DNA of 55,180 nt, taken from IMG/VR virus record IMGVR_UViG_3300020189_001839, positions 1 through 55,180 of that record. One strand, 5' to 3'. The position numbers and the translations under genes were made by a program. Under the pieces are notes generated by a model. The model was given only the letters and a program-made list of their open reading frames with translations. It searched no databases and was not told the DNA's origin. Of the stretch, positions 7,848 through 16,094 are shown piece by piece (positions within the stretch are counted from its first letter, which is position 1; each line of letters opens with the position of its first letter). This DNA comes from a virus.

Positions 7848-9079
7848 TAAGTATATTCACAAAAGAAGAATCGTTGGATGTTCAAAAGTACTTTGTAGTA
7901 AGATATTTTCTAGAGGCTAAAACATCATTAAGGGATGCTTCCTGGAATCTTGCAATAGGTCAAAGTATTGGCAATCCTAATAATAGGAGCATTTGGGAAA
8001 CCGATCAGATGTTTTTGGATCACAGCTGCTTCGTTTTGGATGACGAGAAGAAGTTATCCCAAAAAAAATCTGGGGAAGTTTCCATTGCATTCCCTCTTGA
8101 CAATATTAACCTTGAGGAGGATGGAATATCCCAAATTCTTTGTCATATAGCTGGTGGACAGGTGGACATCGAAGAAATTGTAAAATGTCATATTTTAGAT
8201 ATTAGCCTTCCTGATAAGGTAGAATCTGATTTTTCTCTTGCCCCTGCTTATGGTATAGATGGGTTTAGAAGATTCAATAATGTTATAGATAAGCCATTCT
8301 TTGGGGGTATTATTAAGCCTAAAGTTGGTATGAGTCCGGAGGTTCTTCTAGAGGCAGTAAAGGAGATGGTCTACGGAGGAGTTAATTTCATAAAAGAAGA
8401 CGAGCTCTTAGGGAATCCTAGTCATTGTCCTTTTGAGGAAAGGGTTCCACTTATTTCTTCCTGGTTGAAAGAGAATGCACCAGATGTTATTTATTGCTTT
8501 TGTATAAATGGTGATAGCCCATATGCTTTGGAGAGAGCAAATTTTGTTGCAAATAATGGCGGGAACGGAATCCACATAAATGTCTGGAGCGGTCTTGGGG
8601 TATATCGTGCTATAAGGAAGCAAAACCCTAACCTATGGATACATTTTCAAAAAAGTGGTGATAAATTCTTTACTGACAAAAGGGCACCATTCCACATCTA
8701 CTGGCCTGTGATTTGTAAAATTGCTGGATGGTCTGGTGTGGATTCTATACATGCTGGAATGATTGGAGGTTATATGAACCAGGATGATGATGAGATACGG
8801 GATACTCTAAAAGTCCTCTGGCATTACAATATAGTTCCAGCTCTCAGTTGTGGAATGCATCCTGGTCTGGTTGATTATATCAATGAATCTATACATAGTG
8901 TGGATTGGATGGCTAATGTTGGAGGAGCTATGCATGGACATCCAATGGGAACTAGAGCTGGTGGCTTGGCAATGAAGCAAGCCATCAATAATGATTTCCA
9001 AGAAGAGGAATATGTTTGTGCCATAAAGAAATGGGGAAAAAGAACATTTTCTAAAGACCTAGATTACAGGATATTTTAG
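7844..9079 (+). CDS. RuBisCO-like protein (form IV-type large-subunit homologue)
   Basis: A 411-residue homologue of the RuBisCO large subunit. IIKPKVG (K158/K160) matches active-site K175/K177. NFIKEDE (K184, D186, E187) matches the carbamylated K201 with metal ligands D203/E204. IHAG (H303) matches H327, LSCGMHPG (S335) matches S379, and VGGAMHGHP matches the G403/G404 phosphate loop. Loop-6 K334 is replaced by Tyr310 (IGGY), H294 by Gln269 and R295 by Lys270, so CO2 fixation is unlikely. Form IV relatives act as enolases, isomerases or transcarboxylases on sugar phosphates. The gene sits in an overlapping operon with sugar-nucleotide and glycosyltransferase-like genes. The family is clear; the substrate is unknown. 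Confidence 0.9.
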   Translation: MISIFTKEESLDVQKYFVVRYFLEAKTSLRDASWNLAIGQSIGNPNNRSIWETDQMFLDHSCFVLDDEKKLSQKKSGEVSIAFPLDNINLEEDGISQILCHIAGGQVDIEEIVKCHILDISLPDKVESDFSLAPAYGIDGFRRFNNVIDKPFFGGIIKPKVGMSPEVLLEAVKEMVYGGVNFIKEDELLGNPSHCPFEERVPLISSWLKENAPDVIYCFCINGDSPYALERANFVANNGGNGIHINVWSGLGVYRAIRKQNPNLWIHFQKSGDKFFTDKRAPFHIYWPVICKIAGWSGVDSIHAGMIGGYMNQDDDEIRDTLKVLWHYNIVPALSCGMHPGLVDYINESIHSVDWMANVGGAMHGHPMGTRAGGLAMKQAINNDFQEEEYVCAIKKWGKRTFSKDLDYRIF

Positions 9080-9080
9080 G

Positions 9081-9560
9081 ATGAGACTAATATCACACCG
9101 GGGAAATATAAAGGGGCCAATACCATCAAGAGAGAACAACCTTGACTACATACAAGAAGCTCTTGATCTTGGTTATGATGTGGAGATAGATGTTTGGATA
9201 TCTGGATCTTCACTTTATTTAGGACACGATTCCCCAAATTCTAAGGTCTCCTTAGATTGGCTTATGGAGAGATCAGACAACCTTTGGATCCACTGCAAAA
9301 ACATCTCTGCCCTTGTGTATCTAAAGGAGTATGTTGAATTCAATGTATTTTGGCATGAACAAGACAGAATAACTCTTACTTCTAAGTCTTTCATTTGGGC
9401 TTTCCCTGGAAATCAGCCCATAAATAAAAGTATCGCAGTTCTTCCTGAGATCTATGATGATCCTGTTAACGGATGTTGTGGAATTTGCTCAGATTATATA
9501 GAGAAGTACAAATTTTTAAGTACAAATGAAAGTAGCTCTTTTACTTCCTGGCCAGATTAG
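9081..9560 (+). CDS. Glycerophosphodiesterase/PI-PLC-like domain protein
   Basis: A 159-residue protein with a compact GDPD-like pattern: SHRGN at residues 4-8 (HRG is the first GDPD motif), ENN, then EIDVW (metal-binding E-x-D) and LGHDSP (second catalytic His). It is shorter than ordinary glycerophosphodiester phosphodiesterases (about 240 residues), so part of the barrel is reduced. It may cleave or transfer a phosphodiester such as glycerol- or polyol-phosphate on a glycan. It starts two bases after the RuBisCO-like gene, and its end overlaps the glycosyltransferase-like gene by 35 bases. Similar short proteins are known from capsule loci. Confidence 0.6.
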   Translation: MRLISHRGNIKGPIPSRENNLDYIQEALDLGYDVEIDVWISGSSLYLGHDSPNSKVSLDWLMERSDNLWIHCKNISALVYLKEYVEFNVFWHEQDRITLTSKSFIWAFPGNQPINKSIAVLPEIYDDPVNGCCGICSDYIEKYKFLSTNESSSFTSWPD

Positions 9561-10308
9561 GGAGGCAAAAGAAACCTTTCCCTACTTAAAAGGCAGAATT
9601 TTGGATAGGTTTAAGCCAGATGTTTTTATATCTACCTGGAGCCCATCTGAAACTATAAAAAATTCCCTTCATGCAGAAACACACCACCTTACTGACACCC
9701 TAAGCACCGACACTTTAGCAAGTCTTTATTCTCCAGTAACCATAAAGATGGACAAGTTTGAATCCCCGGGTATATCAAGGATAATAGATAAAGCGTGGTC
9801 GTTTGAAAGCTATGGCCCACAAACTGGTGAGATAAATCCAGTTTCGGTTTTCTTGATGTGGTATAAGATAAGACAGTCCTTTCTCCTTTTAGAGGAGTAT
9901 GAAAACCTAACTGGTGAGAGATATGATTATATTATAAAAGGAAGAATGGACATAAAAATCCACAACGACATCCCTTTGGATCCAAATCTAAAAACTATAT
10001 GTATTCCTCCCGGTTTTGATTGGAAGGGCGGGGTTAATGATATTTTTGCATGGGGAGGTAGGGAAGCAATGGAACACTACTCAAAACTCTACGAGATGAT
10101 GGAAGAATACATTCTCTCTGGTGTTTACTTTCACCCAGAGACACTTTTAAAGCATCATATACTTAATTCTGAATTTAACCTTTCCCGCCCTATGGTAAAG
10201 GTATCCTTAAGAGGTAAGAGAGTGTGGGAAATTGAATCCACAGGTGAACGAATAGATAAAAAAAATTATGCATATATACAATCTAAGGGAAACTTTTGGG
10301 ACACTTAG
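9526..10308 (+). CDS. Glycosyltransferase-like protein ending the RuBisCO-like cassette
   Basis: A 260-residue protein with an N-terminal strand-loop (ALLLPGQIREAKETF), a second strand FKPDVFISTW, and an acidic motif in a strand context (IIKGRMDIKI) at the position where nucleotide-sugar transferases carry a metal-binding DxD or RxD. Together with the late conserved Trp/Gly segment (WKGGVNDIFAWGG), this fits the GT-A-like proteins common in capsule loci and large viruses. The 35-base overlap with the upstream gene suggests co-expression. It presumably transfers the product of this cassette to a phage or host glycan. The specific family and substrate are not certain. Confidence 0.55.
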   Translation: MKVALLLPGQIREAKETFPYLKGRILDRFKPDVFISTWSPSETIKNSLHAETHHLTDTLSTDTLASLYSPVTIKMDKFESPGISRIIDKAWSFESYGPQTGEINPVSVFLMWYKIRQSFLLLEEYENLTGERYDYIIKGRMDIKIHNDIPLDPNLKTICIPPGFDWKGGVNDIFAWGGREAMEHYSKLYEMMEEYILSGVYFHPETLLKHHILNSEFNLSRPMVKVSLRGKRVWEIESTGERIDKKNYAYIQSKGNFWDT

Positions 10309-10347
10309 AGATTAAATAAAGGATTTAAAAAAATAATTAAGAGAATC

Positions 10348-11304
10348 ATGAGTAATTTAGACATTTTCAACCTGGACGCAGAAGCGTTCGTAACGAAAAC
10401 AAAAAAGGAGAATTCAGAGGGAACAGAATTTTACAAACCATATCCGGAGAACGGAAAGGATGGAATTTACAAGTCGCTGATCCGCTTTCTTCCTAATCAC
10501 GTTGACCCTACAAAGTCAAAAATTCACAAGTATTACGTTTACCTAAACGATCCAAGCACTGGAGATGGATTCCCAGTAGACTGTCCTTCGACAGTTGGTA
10601 AAAAATCTGTTTTGAAAGACATGTTCTGGAAGCTAAAGAATTCTCATTCTGCTGCAGATCAGGAATTGTCTAAAAGCTTCTCCAGAAAGGAAGACTACTA
10701 TTCACTAATTCAAATTGTGCAAGACAAGCACAATCCTGAATTGGAGGGTAATATTATGGTTTTTAAGTTTGGTAGAAAACTAAATGATATGCTTGAAGCA
10801 CAGCTAAAACCAGAATATGGGGATGCTTGCAACCCGTACGATCTATTTGAAGGAAAGCTTTTCTCAGTTCATACAAGAAAAGTTGGAGAATGGAACAACT
10901 ACGATCTTTGTTCTTTTGTTGGTGACAGAACACCAGTCGAGATCAACGGTAAAAAGATGGAGAAAAACCAGGATGATATGAACACCATCATGGAATACCT
11001 CAAAACTGGGCCAGACAATCTTACACAGTTTGAGTACAAAGATTGGGACGAAAAAACTACCGATCGTGTTATGAATATTATCCAAAACACGGTACCTGAT
11101 GGCAGGTTGGTAAATGAAGTTTTGGGAGGCGCTAATAAAACAACATCTCCTTCAACTTCATCTTCTTCGTCTAATGAAATTTACAAAGAGGCTTCTTCAA
11201 CGAAAGTTGGATCTGATTCTACCCCAGCACCGAGTGCAGGTATTCAACAACCATCAGCACCAGAAACATCTTCGTCTTTAGACGACCTATACGCAGATCT
11301 CTAA
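10348..11304 (+). CDS. 32: gp32-like single-stranded DNA-binding protein
   Basis: A 318-residue protein that coats ssDNA and coordinates replication, recombination and repair. Evidence is the T4 gp32-like length and layout: a basic N-terminus, a central OB-like region with aromatics (IHKYYVYLNDPSTGDGF, MVFKFGRKLNDML), a Ser/Thr-rich flexible linker from about residue 265, and an acidic C-terminal tip (SSLDDLYADL) that in T4 recruits partner proteins. The Cys/His zinc cluster of T4 gp32 is not evident, so the core may fold without zinc. It precedes the primase, UvsY-like and UvsW genes. A strong terminator follows directly, as expected for a highly expressed gene. Confidence 0.75.
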   Translation: MSNLDIFNLDAEAFVTKTKKENSEGTEFYKPYPENGKDGIYKSLIRFLPNHVDPTKSKIHKYYVYLNDPSTGDGFPVDCPSTVGKKSVLKDMFWKLKNSHSAADQELSKSFSRKEDYYSLIQIVQDKHNPELEGNIMVFKFGRKLNDMLEAQLKPEYGDACNPYDLFEGKLFSVHTRKVGEWNNYDLCSFVGDRTPVEINGKKMEKNQDDMNTIMEYLKTGPDNLTQFEYKDWDEKTTDRVMNIIQNTVPDGRLVNEVLGGANKTTSPSTSSSSSNEIYKEASSTKVGSDSTPAPSAGIQQPSAPETSSSLDDLYADL

Positions 11305-11318
11305 ATCTACCTTGAATT

Positions 11319-11359
11319 GGGGGCTGGCAATTAGAATTGCTGCCCCCTTTTCTTTTTTT
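11319..11359 (+). terminator. Strong intrinsic terminator after gp32-like gene
   Basis: GGGGGC pairs with GCCCCC, and the inner GGCAATT pairs with AATTGC around a short loop. The stem is followed by a long T-rich tract, so most gp32 transcripts probably stop here. Confidence 0.9.
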
Positions 11360-11391
11360 GTCTGGTTGGTAATAAATTATAATTGTGTTTT

Positions 11392-12453
11392 ATGGATCTT
11401 GGGAGAATTAAGGAACTTATAGGGGATATTTTAAGAAAGGAATTTGCTGGTAACGTAGGAAAGCAAAAAATGTATGAAGCTGTAAATAGGCTTAACATTT
11501 CTTGTCCTTATTGTGGTGATAGCTCTAATCCTAGAAAAAAGAGGGGCAATTTCTATCTTGACACCCTTACATATAAATGTTACAACGGGGGTTGTGGTAT
11601 TTATAAGGATGCTTATAGTTTGTTCAGAGACTTCAGTGTCGCTACTAAGCTTGATGGCGAAGAGAAGAGGGACATCATTGAGCTTATAAAAAAAGGAAAG
11701 GAGAAGAGACAAACAACTTACGGTGACGTTGATATTTCTTTGTTTTTTGATGCTGATTTCAAATCCCTTGTAATTCCAAGATCTGACTTTATGAGTGCTA
11801 TGAACCTTCAGGAGGTCAAAGGGTCAAAGATAGAAAAATATCTTATCAGAAGGAATCAATCCACTGATGAAAAGTTTGCTTGGGATCCAGAAACTGGTAA
11901 ATTGTACCTTTTAAATCTAACCAAAGACAATGAGATACTAGGTCTTCAATTTAGGAATATGAATTCTTCATATGGTTCCAAGTACTACACATATAAGCTT
12001 AGCGGTATTTGGGAAAAGCTTCTAAAAACCCAAGATCAAAACATTGTGGAGGAGGCTAAAAAGATAGATCCTGTCTCTTTTGTTTTCAATGTAGGGAGGA
12101 TTTCGTTCGAACAAACCATTACAATTTTTGAAGGACCGATGGATTCTTGGCTTTGGAAAAACTCAGTAGCACTTTGCTCTATAGAGAATAAGTTTCCATT
12201 TGATGTAGAGAATGTACAATATTGGTACGATTGGGATAATGCTGGACGACAAAAGCACTCGGAATTGCTATCGCAGGGCAAAAAGGTGTTTAATTGGAAA
12301 AAGTTTTTGCTTGACCACGATCTACCGATAAATAAGAAATGGGATTTAAACGATCTCGTAAATTACCTTCGGGCGAAGAGGATAAAAATAAGGAGATTAG
12401 ATAACTACTTTACTGAAGAAATATTGGACTTATCCGATTTCATATATGCTTGA
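11392..12453 (+). CDS. 61: gp61-like DNA primase
   Basis: A 353-residue primase that makes RNA primers for the lagging strand. The N-terminal zinc-binding module has C38-x2-C41 (ISCPYCGDSS) and C63-x4-C68 (YKCYNGGCG), followed by a Toprim-like region (IFEGPMDSWLW, then YWYDWDNAG). Length matches T4 gp61 (342 residues). ATG 11392 is chosen over an in-frame TTG nine bases upstream. The stop overlaps the next small gene. It lies between gp32 and UvsY/UvsW homologues, so it is part of the replication-recombination block. Confidence 0.82.
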   Translation: MDLGRIKELIGDILRKEFAGNVGKQKMYEAVNRLNISCPYCGDSSNPRKKRGNFYLDTLTYKCYNGGCGIYKDAYSLFRDFSVATKLDGEEKRDIIELIKKGKEKRQTTYGDVDISLFFDADFKSLVIPRSDFMSAMNLQEVKGSKIEKYLIRRNQSTDEKFAWDPETGKLYLLNLTKDNEILGLQFRNMNSSYGSKYYTYKLSGIWEKLLKTQDQNIVEEAKKIDPVSFVFNVGRISFEQTITIFEGPMDSWLWKNSVALCSIENKFPFDVENVQYWYDWDNAGRQKHSELLSQGKKVFNWKKFLLDHDLPINKKWDLNDLVNYLRAKRIKIRRLDNYFTEEILDLSDFIYA

Positions 12454-12673
12454 GATGTCAACTGTAGATCAAACCCAAGAGTGGGAGGAAAGCTTAAAAA
12501 ATGACGATGGAGATTTGAAATTCCCTGTCTCATTTTTGGATAGACTGGAAACTGAGTCTCTGGAGATCAAGGAAGTTAATATAGATATTGGAAAACCTAG
12601 ACTTGTAGAGTTATCGGTAAAAGAAATAAAACTTGGAAAAAAGCCTAATAAAAAGGGCAATGAACTATTCTAA
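12446..12673 (+). CDS. Small acidic protein between primase and UvsY-like genes
   Basis: A 75-residue, charged protein with no recognised domain. Its ATG at 12446 lies inside the last codons of the primase gene in another frame, and a second ATG at 12455 is possible. The C-terminus is basic (KLGKKPNKKGNELF), while the first half is acidic. The next gene starts one base after its stop. Position suggests a small accessory replication or recombination protein, but this is inference only. Confidence 0.5.
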   Translation: MLEMSTVDQTQEWEESLKNDDGDLKFPVSFLDRLETESLEIKEVNIDIGKPRLVELSVKEIKLGKKPNKKGNELF

Positions 12674-12674
12674 T

Positions 12675-13130
12675 ATGTCAGAACAACAAGAACAACAGAA
12701 AACAGATTACAGTAAACTGTTCGAGAGAGAAAGAGCGGAATGGAAGGAAAAAATTCAGGTCATTTCTCTTAGTCTGAAAAACATAAAGACGGTTGCTGAG
12801 GCCCAGGTGGAACTTTTTTCTACTAGACAAATACTCCTAGAGTATAGTTATAAACTTGCACAAATTGTAAGTAAGCTTGCAACAAAGGAGAGAAAAATGA
12901 GGGCTGCAAAATTAAAGGATTATACGGTTAATAGCGATGTAAGATATGGGTCTAATGAAACTAAGCTCCTAATAGAGGGAGATGTATCAGACATCGTTGA
13001 AAAAATACAACTTGTAGAGGGACACAGAAAATTCATCGACCAAACTATACAAACTGTAGATCATATGCTTTATGGGATAAAGTCTCGTATTGCTCTAGAA
13101 GAATACCTCAGAGCGAGTACAATAAAATAG
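12675..13130 (+). CDS. uvsY: UvsY-like recombination mediator
   Basis: A 151-residue, mostly helical protein. Its length, charge pattern and C-terminal segment (MLYGIKSRIALEEYLR) resemble T4 UvsY (137 residues), which loads UvsX recombinase on gp32-coated ssDNA. It sits directly upstream of a UvsW homologue, as uvsY does in T4. The ATG at 12675 follows the previous stop by one base. Longer in-frame starts (12633, 12660) would run into the upstream gene. No UvsX is seen in this window. The assignment relies on size, helicity and synteny rather than a diagnostic motif. Confidence 0.6.
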   Translation: MSEQQEQQKTDYSKLFERERAEWKEKIQVISLSLKNIKTVAEAQVELFSTRQILLEYSYKLAQIVSKLATKERKMRAAKLKDYTVNSDVRYGSNETKLLIEGDVSDIVEKIQLVEGHRKFIDQTIQTVDHMLYGIKSRIALEEYLRASTIK

Positions 13131-13137
13131 TGAAATA

Positions 13138-14661
13138 ATGCTGAGGTTTAACGTATCAGAAGATCAACAATGGCTTATACTTGCACAGGCAAATGACGAG
13201 GTAGAAAAAAGACAAATTGAGATCTCGCTAACCAAAAAAATACACAATTGGTATTTCCATCCGCTTGTGAAAAAGAAAATATGGGACGGCAACATTTGTT
13301 TCATAGAAAAGAGAGGGCCTTTTTGGAAAGTTCCAATTGGTCTTTGGAGAGAAGTTCTTGAGATTGGTGAGGAGTTTGGTATTGAGATAAACATAGATGG
13401 TTTAGAAAATCTAATTTTAAATGACCTCACCCTTGAGGAATTCCAGGGATGGGTGGATGAATTTTTTGGGGATAAGGAGATAACCCCAAGGGATTATCAA
13501 GTTGAAGCTGCATGGAAAATTGTTAAGTATAGATACTCTGTTTCTGAGATAGCTACTTCATCTGGAAAGACCCTAATATCCTTCATGATATTTGCTTTTT
13601 TAAAGCAGAGGGGTCTTATTAGAAAGTTCCTAATGATTGTGCCTAATACTAACCTGGTATTCCAGGGGAATGACGATTTTATTGACTATGGTGTAGGAGA
13701 ACTGGGGGTTCGTATTCAACAGATAGGTGGCGGAAGTAAACTCAGAGAGGGATGTGACCTAATTATAGGGACGTTCCAATCGCTTGTAAAAAAAGATGAT
13801 GATTTCTTTGATGAGATAGATGCTGTTTTTGTCGATGAAGCTCATCACACAAACTCCATGTCGATCAAGAAGATTGTTGCTAAGTGTATGCATAGCAAAT
13901 GGAGATTCGGCCTTACTGGTACTCTTACCAAAAGAGGATCTGCAGACCACCTTACTATCCAGCAATTTCTGGGACCTGTTGTGGTAGAAATTTCTCCAGA
14001 CTTCTTGTTTAAAAATAAACACGCTACTCCAGTACACATTAAGGTAGTAAGGCTTGATTGGCTAGATACGGAGATTAAACAAAAGCTTGCTGATCTCAAA
14101 GCTAACTCACAAAACCTGGAGGGAAACGAACTTTATAACCTGGAGAGAAAACTTGTAATTGAAAGCGATAAAAGACTAAATTACGTAGTTGACTTTATTT
14201 CCAAGACTTCCAAGAATTCGCTAGTGCTTTTCCAGTCTGTAAAAGATGAATATGGTAAGCAGATATGGAATAGGTTAAGGGAAATAACAAATGACAAGGA
14301 AGTATTCTATGTAGATGGTGATACCGATGAATCACTTAGAGAGGAGTATAAATCTAGGATGGCTAATGGGGAGAATAAGATTCTTGTTGCTACCTATGGT
14401 ACATTTTCTACTGGTATCTCGATTAACAACTTACACAACATTTTCCTAGTAGAATCTTACAAGAGCGAGGTATTAATTAAACAAAGCCTCGGAAGGGGGA
14501 TGAGGAAAATGGAAGGTAAGGATAAGGTGAATGTAATTGACTTTGTTGACGATTTTTCATCTCCTAAATACAAGAACTATCTGCTGAAACATAGTGACGC
14601 TAGGATAGAGATCTACAAGAACGAAAAATTCAAGTACAAGATTTTTAAAGTAAAGCTTTGA
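13138..14661 (+). CDS. uvsW: UvsW-like SF2 helicase
   Basis: A 507-residue ATP-dependent RNA-DNA and branched-DNA helicase. In T4 this protein unwinds R-loops and recombination intermediates and switches replication from origins to recombination. Motifs in order: Walker A ATSSGKT (K144), motif II FVDEAHH (D233-E234-A-H), motif III LTGTL, and motif VI QSLGRGMRK near residue 455. The N-terminal 110 residues form the accessory domain, and total length matches T4 UvsW (503). It follows the UvsY-like gene by seven bases, giving the T4 gene order. Confidence 0.92.
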   Translation: MLRFNVSEDQQWLILAQANDEVEKRQIEISLTKKIHNWYFHPLVKKKIWDGNICFIEKRGPFWKVPIGLWREVLEIGEEFGIEINIDGLENLILNDLTLEEFQGWVDEFFGDKEITPRDYQVEAAWKIVKYRYSVSEIATSSGKTLISFMIFAFLKQRGLIRKFLMIVPNTNLVFQGNDDFIDYGVGELGVRIQQIGGGSKLREGCDLIIGTFQSLVKKDDDFFDEIDAVFVDEAHHTNSMSIKKIVAKCMHSKWRFGLTGTLTKRGSADHLTIQQFLGPVVVEISPDFLFKNKHATPVHIKVVRLDWLDTEIKQKLADLKANSQNLEGNELYNLERKLVIESDKRLNYVVDFISKTSKNSLVLFQSVKDEYGKQIWNRLREITNDKEVFYVDGDTDESLREEYKSRMANGENKILVATYGTFSTGISINNLHNIFLVESYKSEVLIKQSLGRGMRKMEGKDKVNVIDFVDDFSSPKYKNYLLKHSDARIEIYKNEKFKYKIFKVKL

Positions 14662-14672
14662 TCCTGGAGTCC

Positions 14673-14681
14673 GATATATAG
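14673..14681 (+). promoter_or_regulatory. Late-promoter-like box GATATATAG
   Basis: The box lies 17 bases before the ATG at 14699 but only five before an ATG at 14687. The usual spacing in this window is about 18-20 bases, so it favours 14699 as the start of the next gene. Confidence 0.5.
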
Positions 14682-14698
14682 GATAAATGAGGAAAAAT

Positions 14699-15190
14699 AT
14701 GCAGAACCTTAAAAATTTCGGACAATTTCTTTCTGAAAGCAGGGGAGATAAGATTTATCCCGGAGCCAGTGACAGAATCAAAGAAATCAGAAGGAGGATA
14801 GAAGCTGAAACCGGCGAGGAAAAGCTATATCAAATGGCTTATGATGAAGGCGGAGCTTTACAGAGGCTTGTGAAGGGAGCTGTTGAGGGAATACAAAAAG
14901 TCGGAAAGGGGATAGCAGATTTATTCGATTCTGGAAAAGCAGCAAGTATGGATGCTGATGGTTTGGAAAAAAACAAAGAACAGGTTCTTTCTAGATGGGG
15001 AGATTCAATTAGGGCTTCTGGTAAAAACAAGGAAAAAAATTACGAAGAATTCTATAGAAATGCCATTCTAAAAGGCAGATCGACCTTCGGGAAGAAGTTT
15101 GATATTAGAAATCCAGAGGGCAGAGATCAGAAGCTTTACCAAGACTATGTTTACTCCGCTTCAAATTATTTTGATGTAGATGGCAAATAA
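14699..15190 (+). CDS. Tagged helical protein, putative internal head protein
   Basis: A 163-residue protein starting MQNLKNFGQFLSE, the recurring tag ending in L-S-E, followed by Ser (a gp21-like cleavage context). The body is Lys/Glu/Gly-rich and helical, with an amphipathic stretch (VKGAVEGIQKVGKGIADLF) and no known domain. ATG 14699 is chosen over 14687 because it matches the tag length of other genes and the late-box spacing. The stop overlaps the next tagged gene by 11 bases. It is likely a packaged internal protein or scaffold component. Nothing points to an enzyme. Confidence 0.6.
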   Translation: MQNLKNFGQFLSESRGDKIYPGASDRIKEIRRRIEAETGEEKLYQMAYDEGGALQRLVKGAVEGIQKVGKGIADLFDSGKAASMDADGLEKNKEQVLSRWGDSIRASGKNKEKNYEEFYRNAILKGRSTFGKKFDIRNPEGRDQKLYQDYVYSASNYFDVDGK

Positions 15191-16094
15191 CTTATTAAAA
15201 TTTGGAGATTTCGTATCACTTTTTGAAGGTGGTGCTGCAATTAAGGAGTCAAGGAGGATTAAGGAGTCCGAGGTACCGAAAACTTTAGAATCTATTGAGA
15301 AAATTCTTTTCCCACTTTTGGGTGGCGGGAAGGTAGATAAGGAATACCTTATAATCGGTAGTATAGGAAAGAAAAAAAGTCAAAATGATACCTCTGGTGA
15401 TATAGATCTTGGAATTGATAAAGCATTCCTTTCAAAAAGCTTGGGTGTTTCTGAAGATGATGTATTAGGGTCCCTTTATAAAATTCTTTCTGAAACTCTA
15501 CAGGATAAACTCGGTTTTGTGCCAGACCTTAAACTAATGAGGGGAATAAACGTCATTTCGATTGGATGGCCAATAGAGGGTGATGCTTCTAATGGGATAG
15601 TTCAGTTGGATCTTATTCCAATTTCGGATATGGATTGGGCTAAATTCATATTCTATTCCCCCGATTATAGAAAGGGAGAAAGTAAGTATAAGTCAGCCCA
15701 CAGAAATTGGTTGTTCCAAGCAATACTCTCCGCGTTAAAAGAGGTAATATCCAAGGACGAAAATAATGAGATAGAAGACTTTTACTCCTACGCCTTAAGG
15801 TTAAGCGATGGTATTTATAAGAATAAGAAATCATTTAAAGGTGCTACAAAGAGGCTAAAAAGTCCAAAGACAGTTAAGGGAGAAACATCCTTTATTACTA
15901 GGGATCCGGATGAATTTGTTGAGATGATGTTCGGGAGTGGTGTAAACAAGGATGATTTGAAATCGTTCGAAGACGCTTGGAAAATAGTTTCGTCTCCTTC
16001 TTTTGTACACGCTGATAAAAAGCAAGAAATTAGGGATGACTTAGAAAGATACCTTGTTAATGGTGGATTTGAAATTCCTACAGAGATTAAATAA
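15180..16094 (+). CDS. Tagged polymerase-beta-like nucleotidyltransferase
   Basis: A 304-residue protein. The N-terminal tag MANNLLKFGDFVSLFE is followed by GG, a close match to a gp21-type L-x-E|G site. Next comes a nucleotidyltransferase core: IIGSIGKKK (helix-turn GS motif), SGDIDLGID (D-x-D metal pair) and QLDLIP (third acidic strand). Such enzymes add nucleotides or AMP to RNA, proteins or small molecules. A helical C-terminal domain follows. It overlaps the preceding tagged gene and is close to the ligase-NMNAT fusion, so an RNA or nucleotide modification role is plausible. The substrate is unknown. Confidence 0.7.
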   Translation: MANNLLKFGDFVSLFEGGAAIKESRRIKESEVPKTLESIEKILFPLLGGGKVDKEYLIIGSIGKKKSQNDTSGDIDLGIDKAFLSKSLGVSEDDVLGSLYKILSETLQDKLGFVPDLKLMRGINVISIGWPIEGDASNGIVQLDLIPISDMDWAKFIFYSPDYRKGESKYKSAHRNWLFQAILSALKEVISKDENNEIEDFYSYALRLSDGIYKNKKSFKGATKRLKSPKTVKGETSFITRDPDEFVEMMFGSGVNKDDLKSFEDAWKIVSSPSFVHADKKQEIRDDLERYLVNGGFEIPTEIK

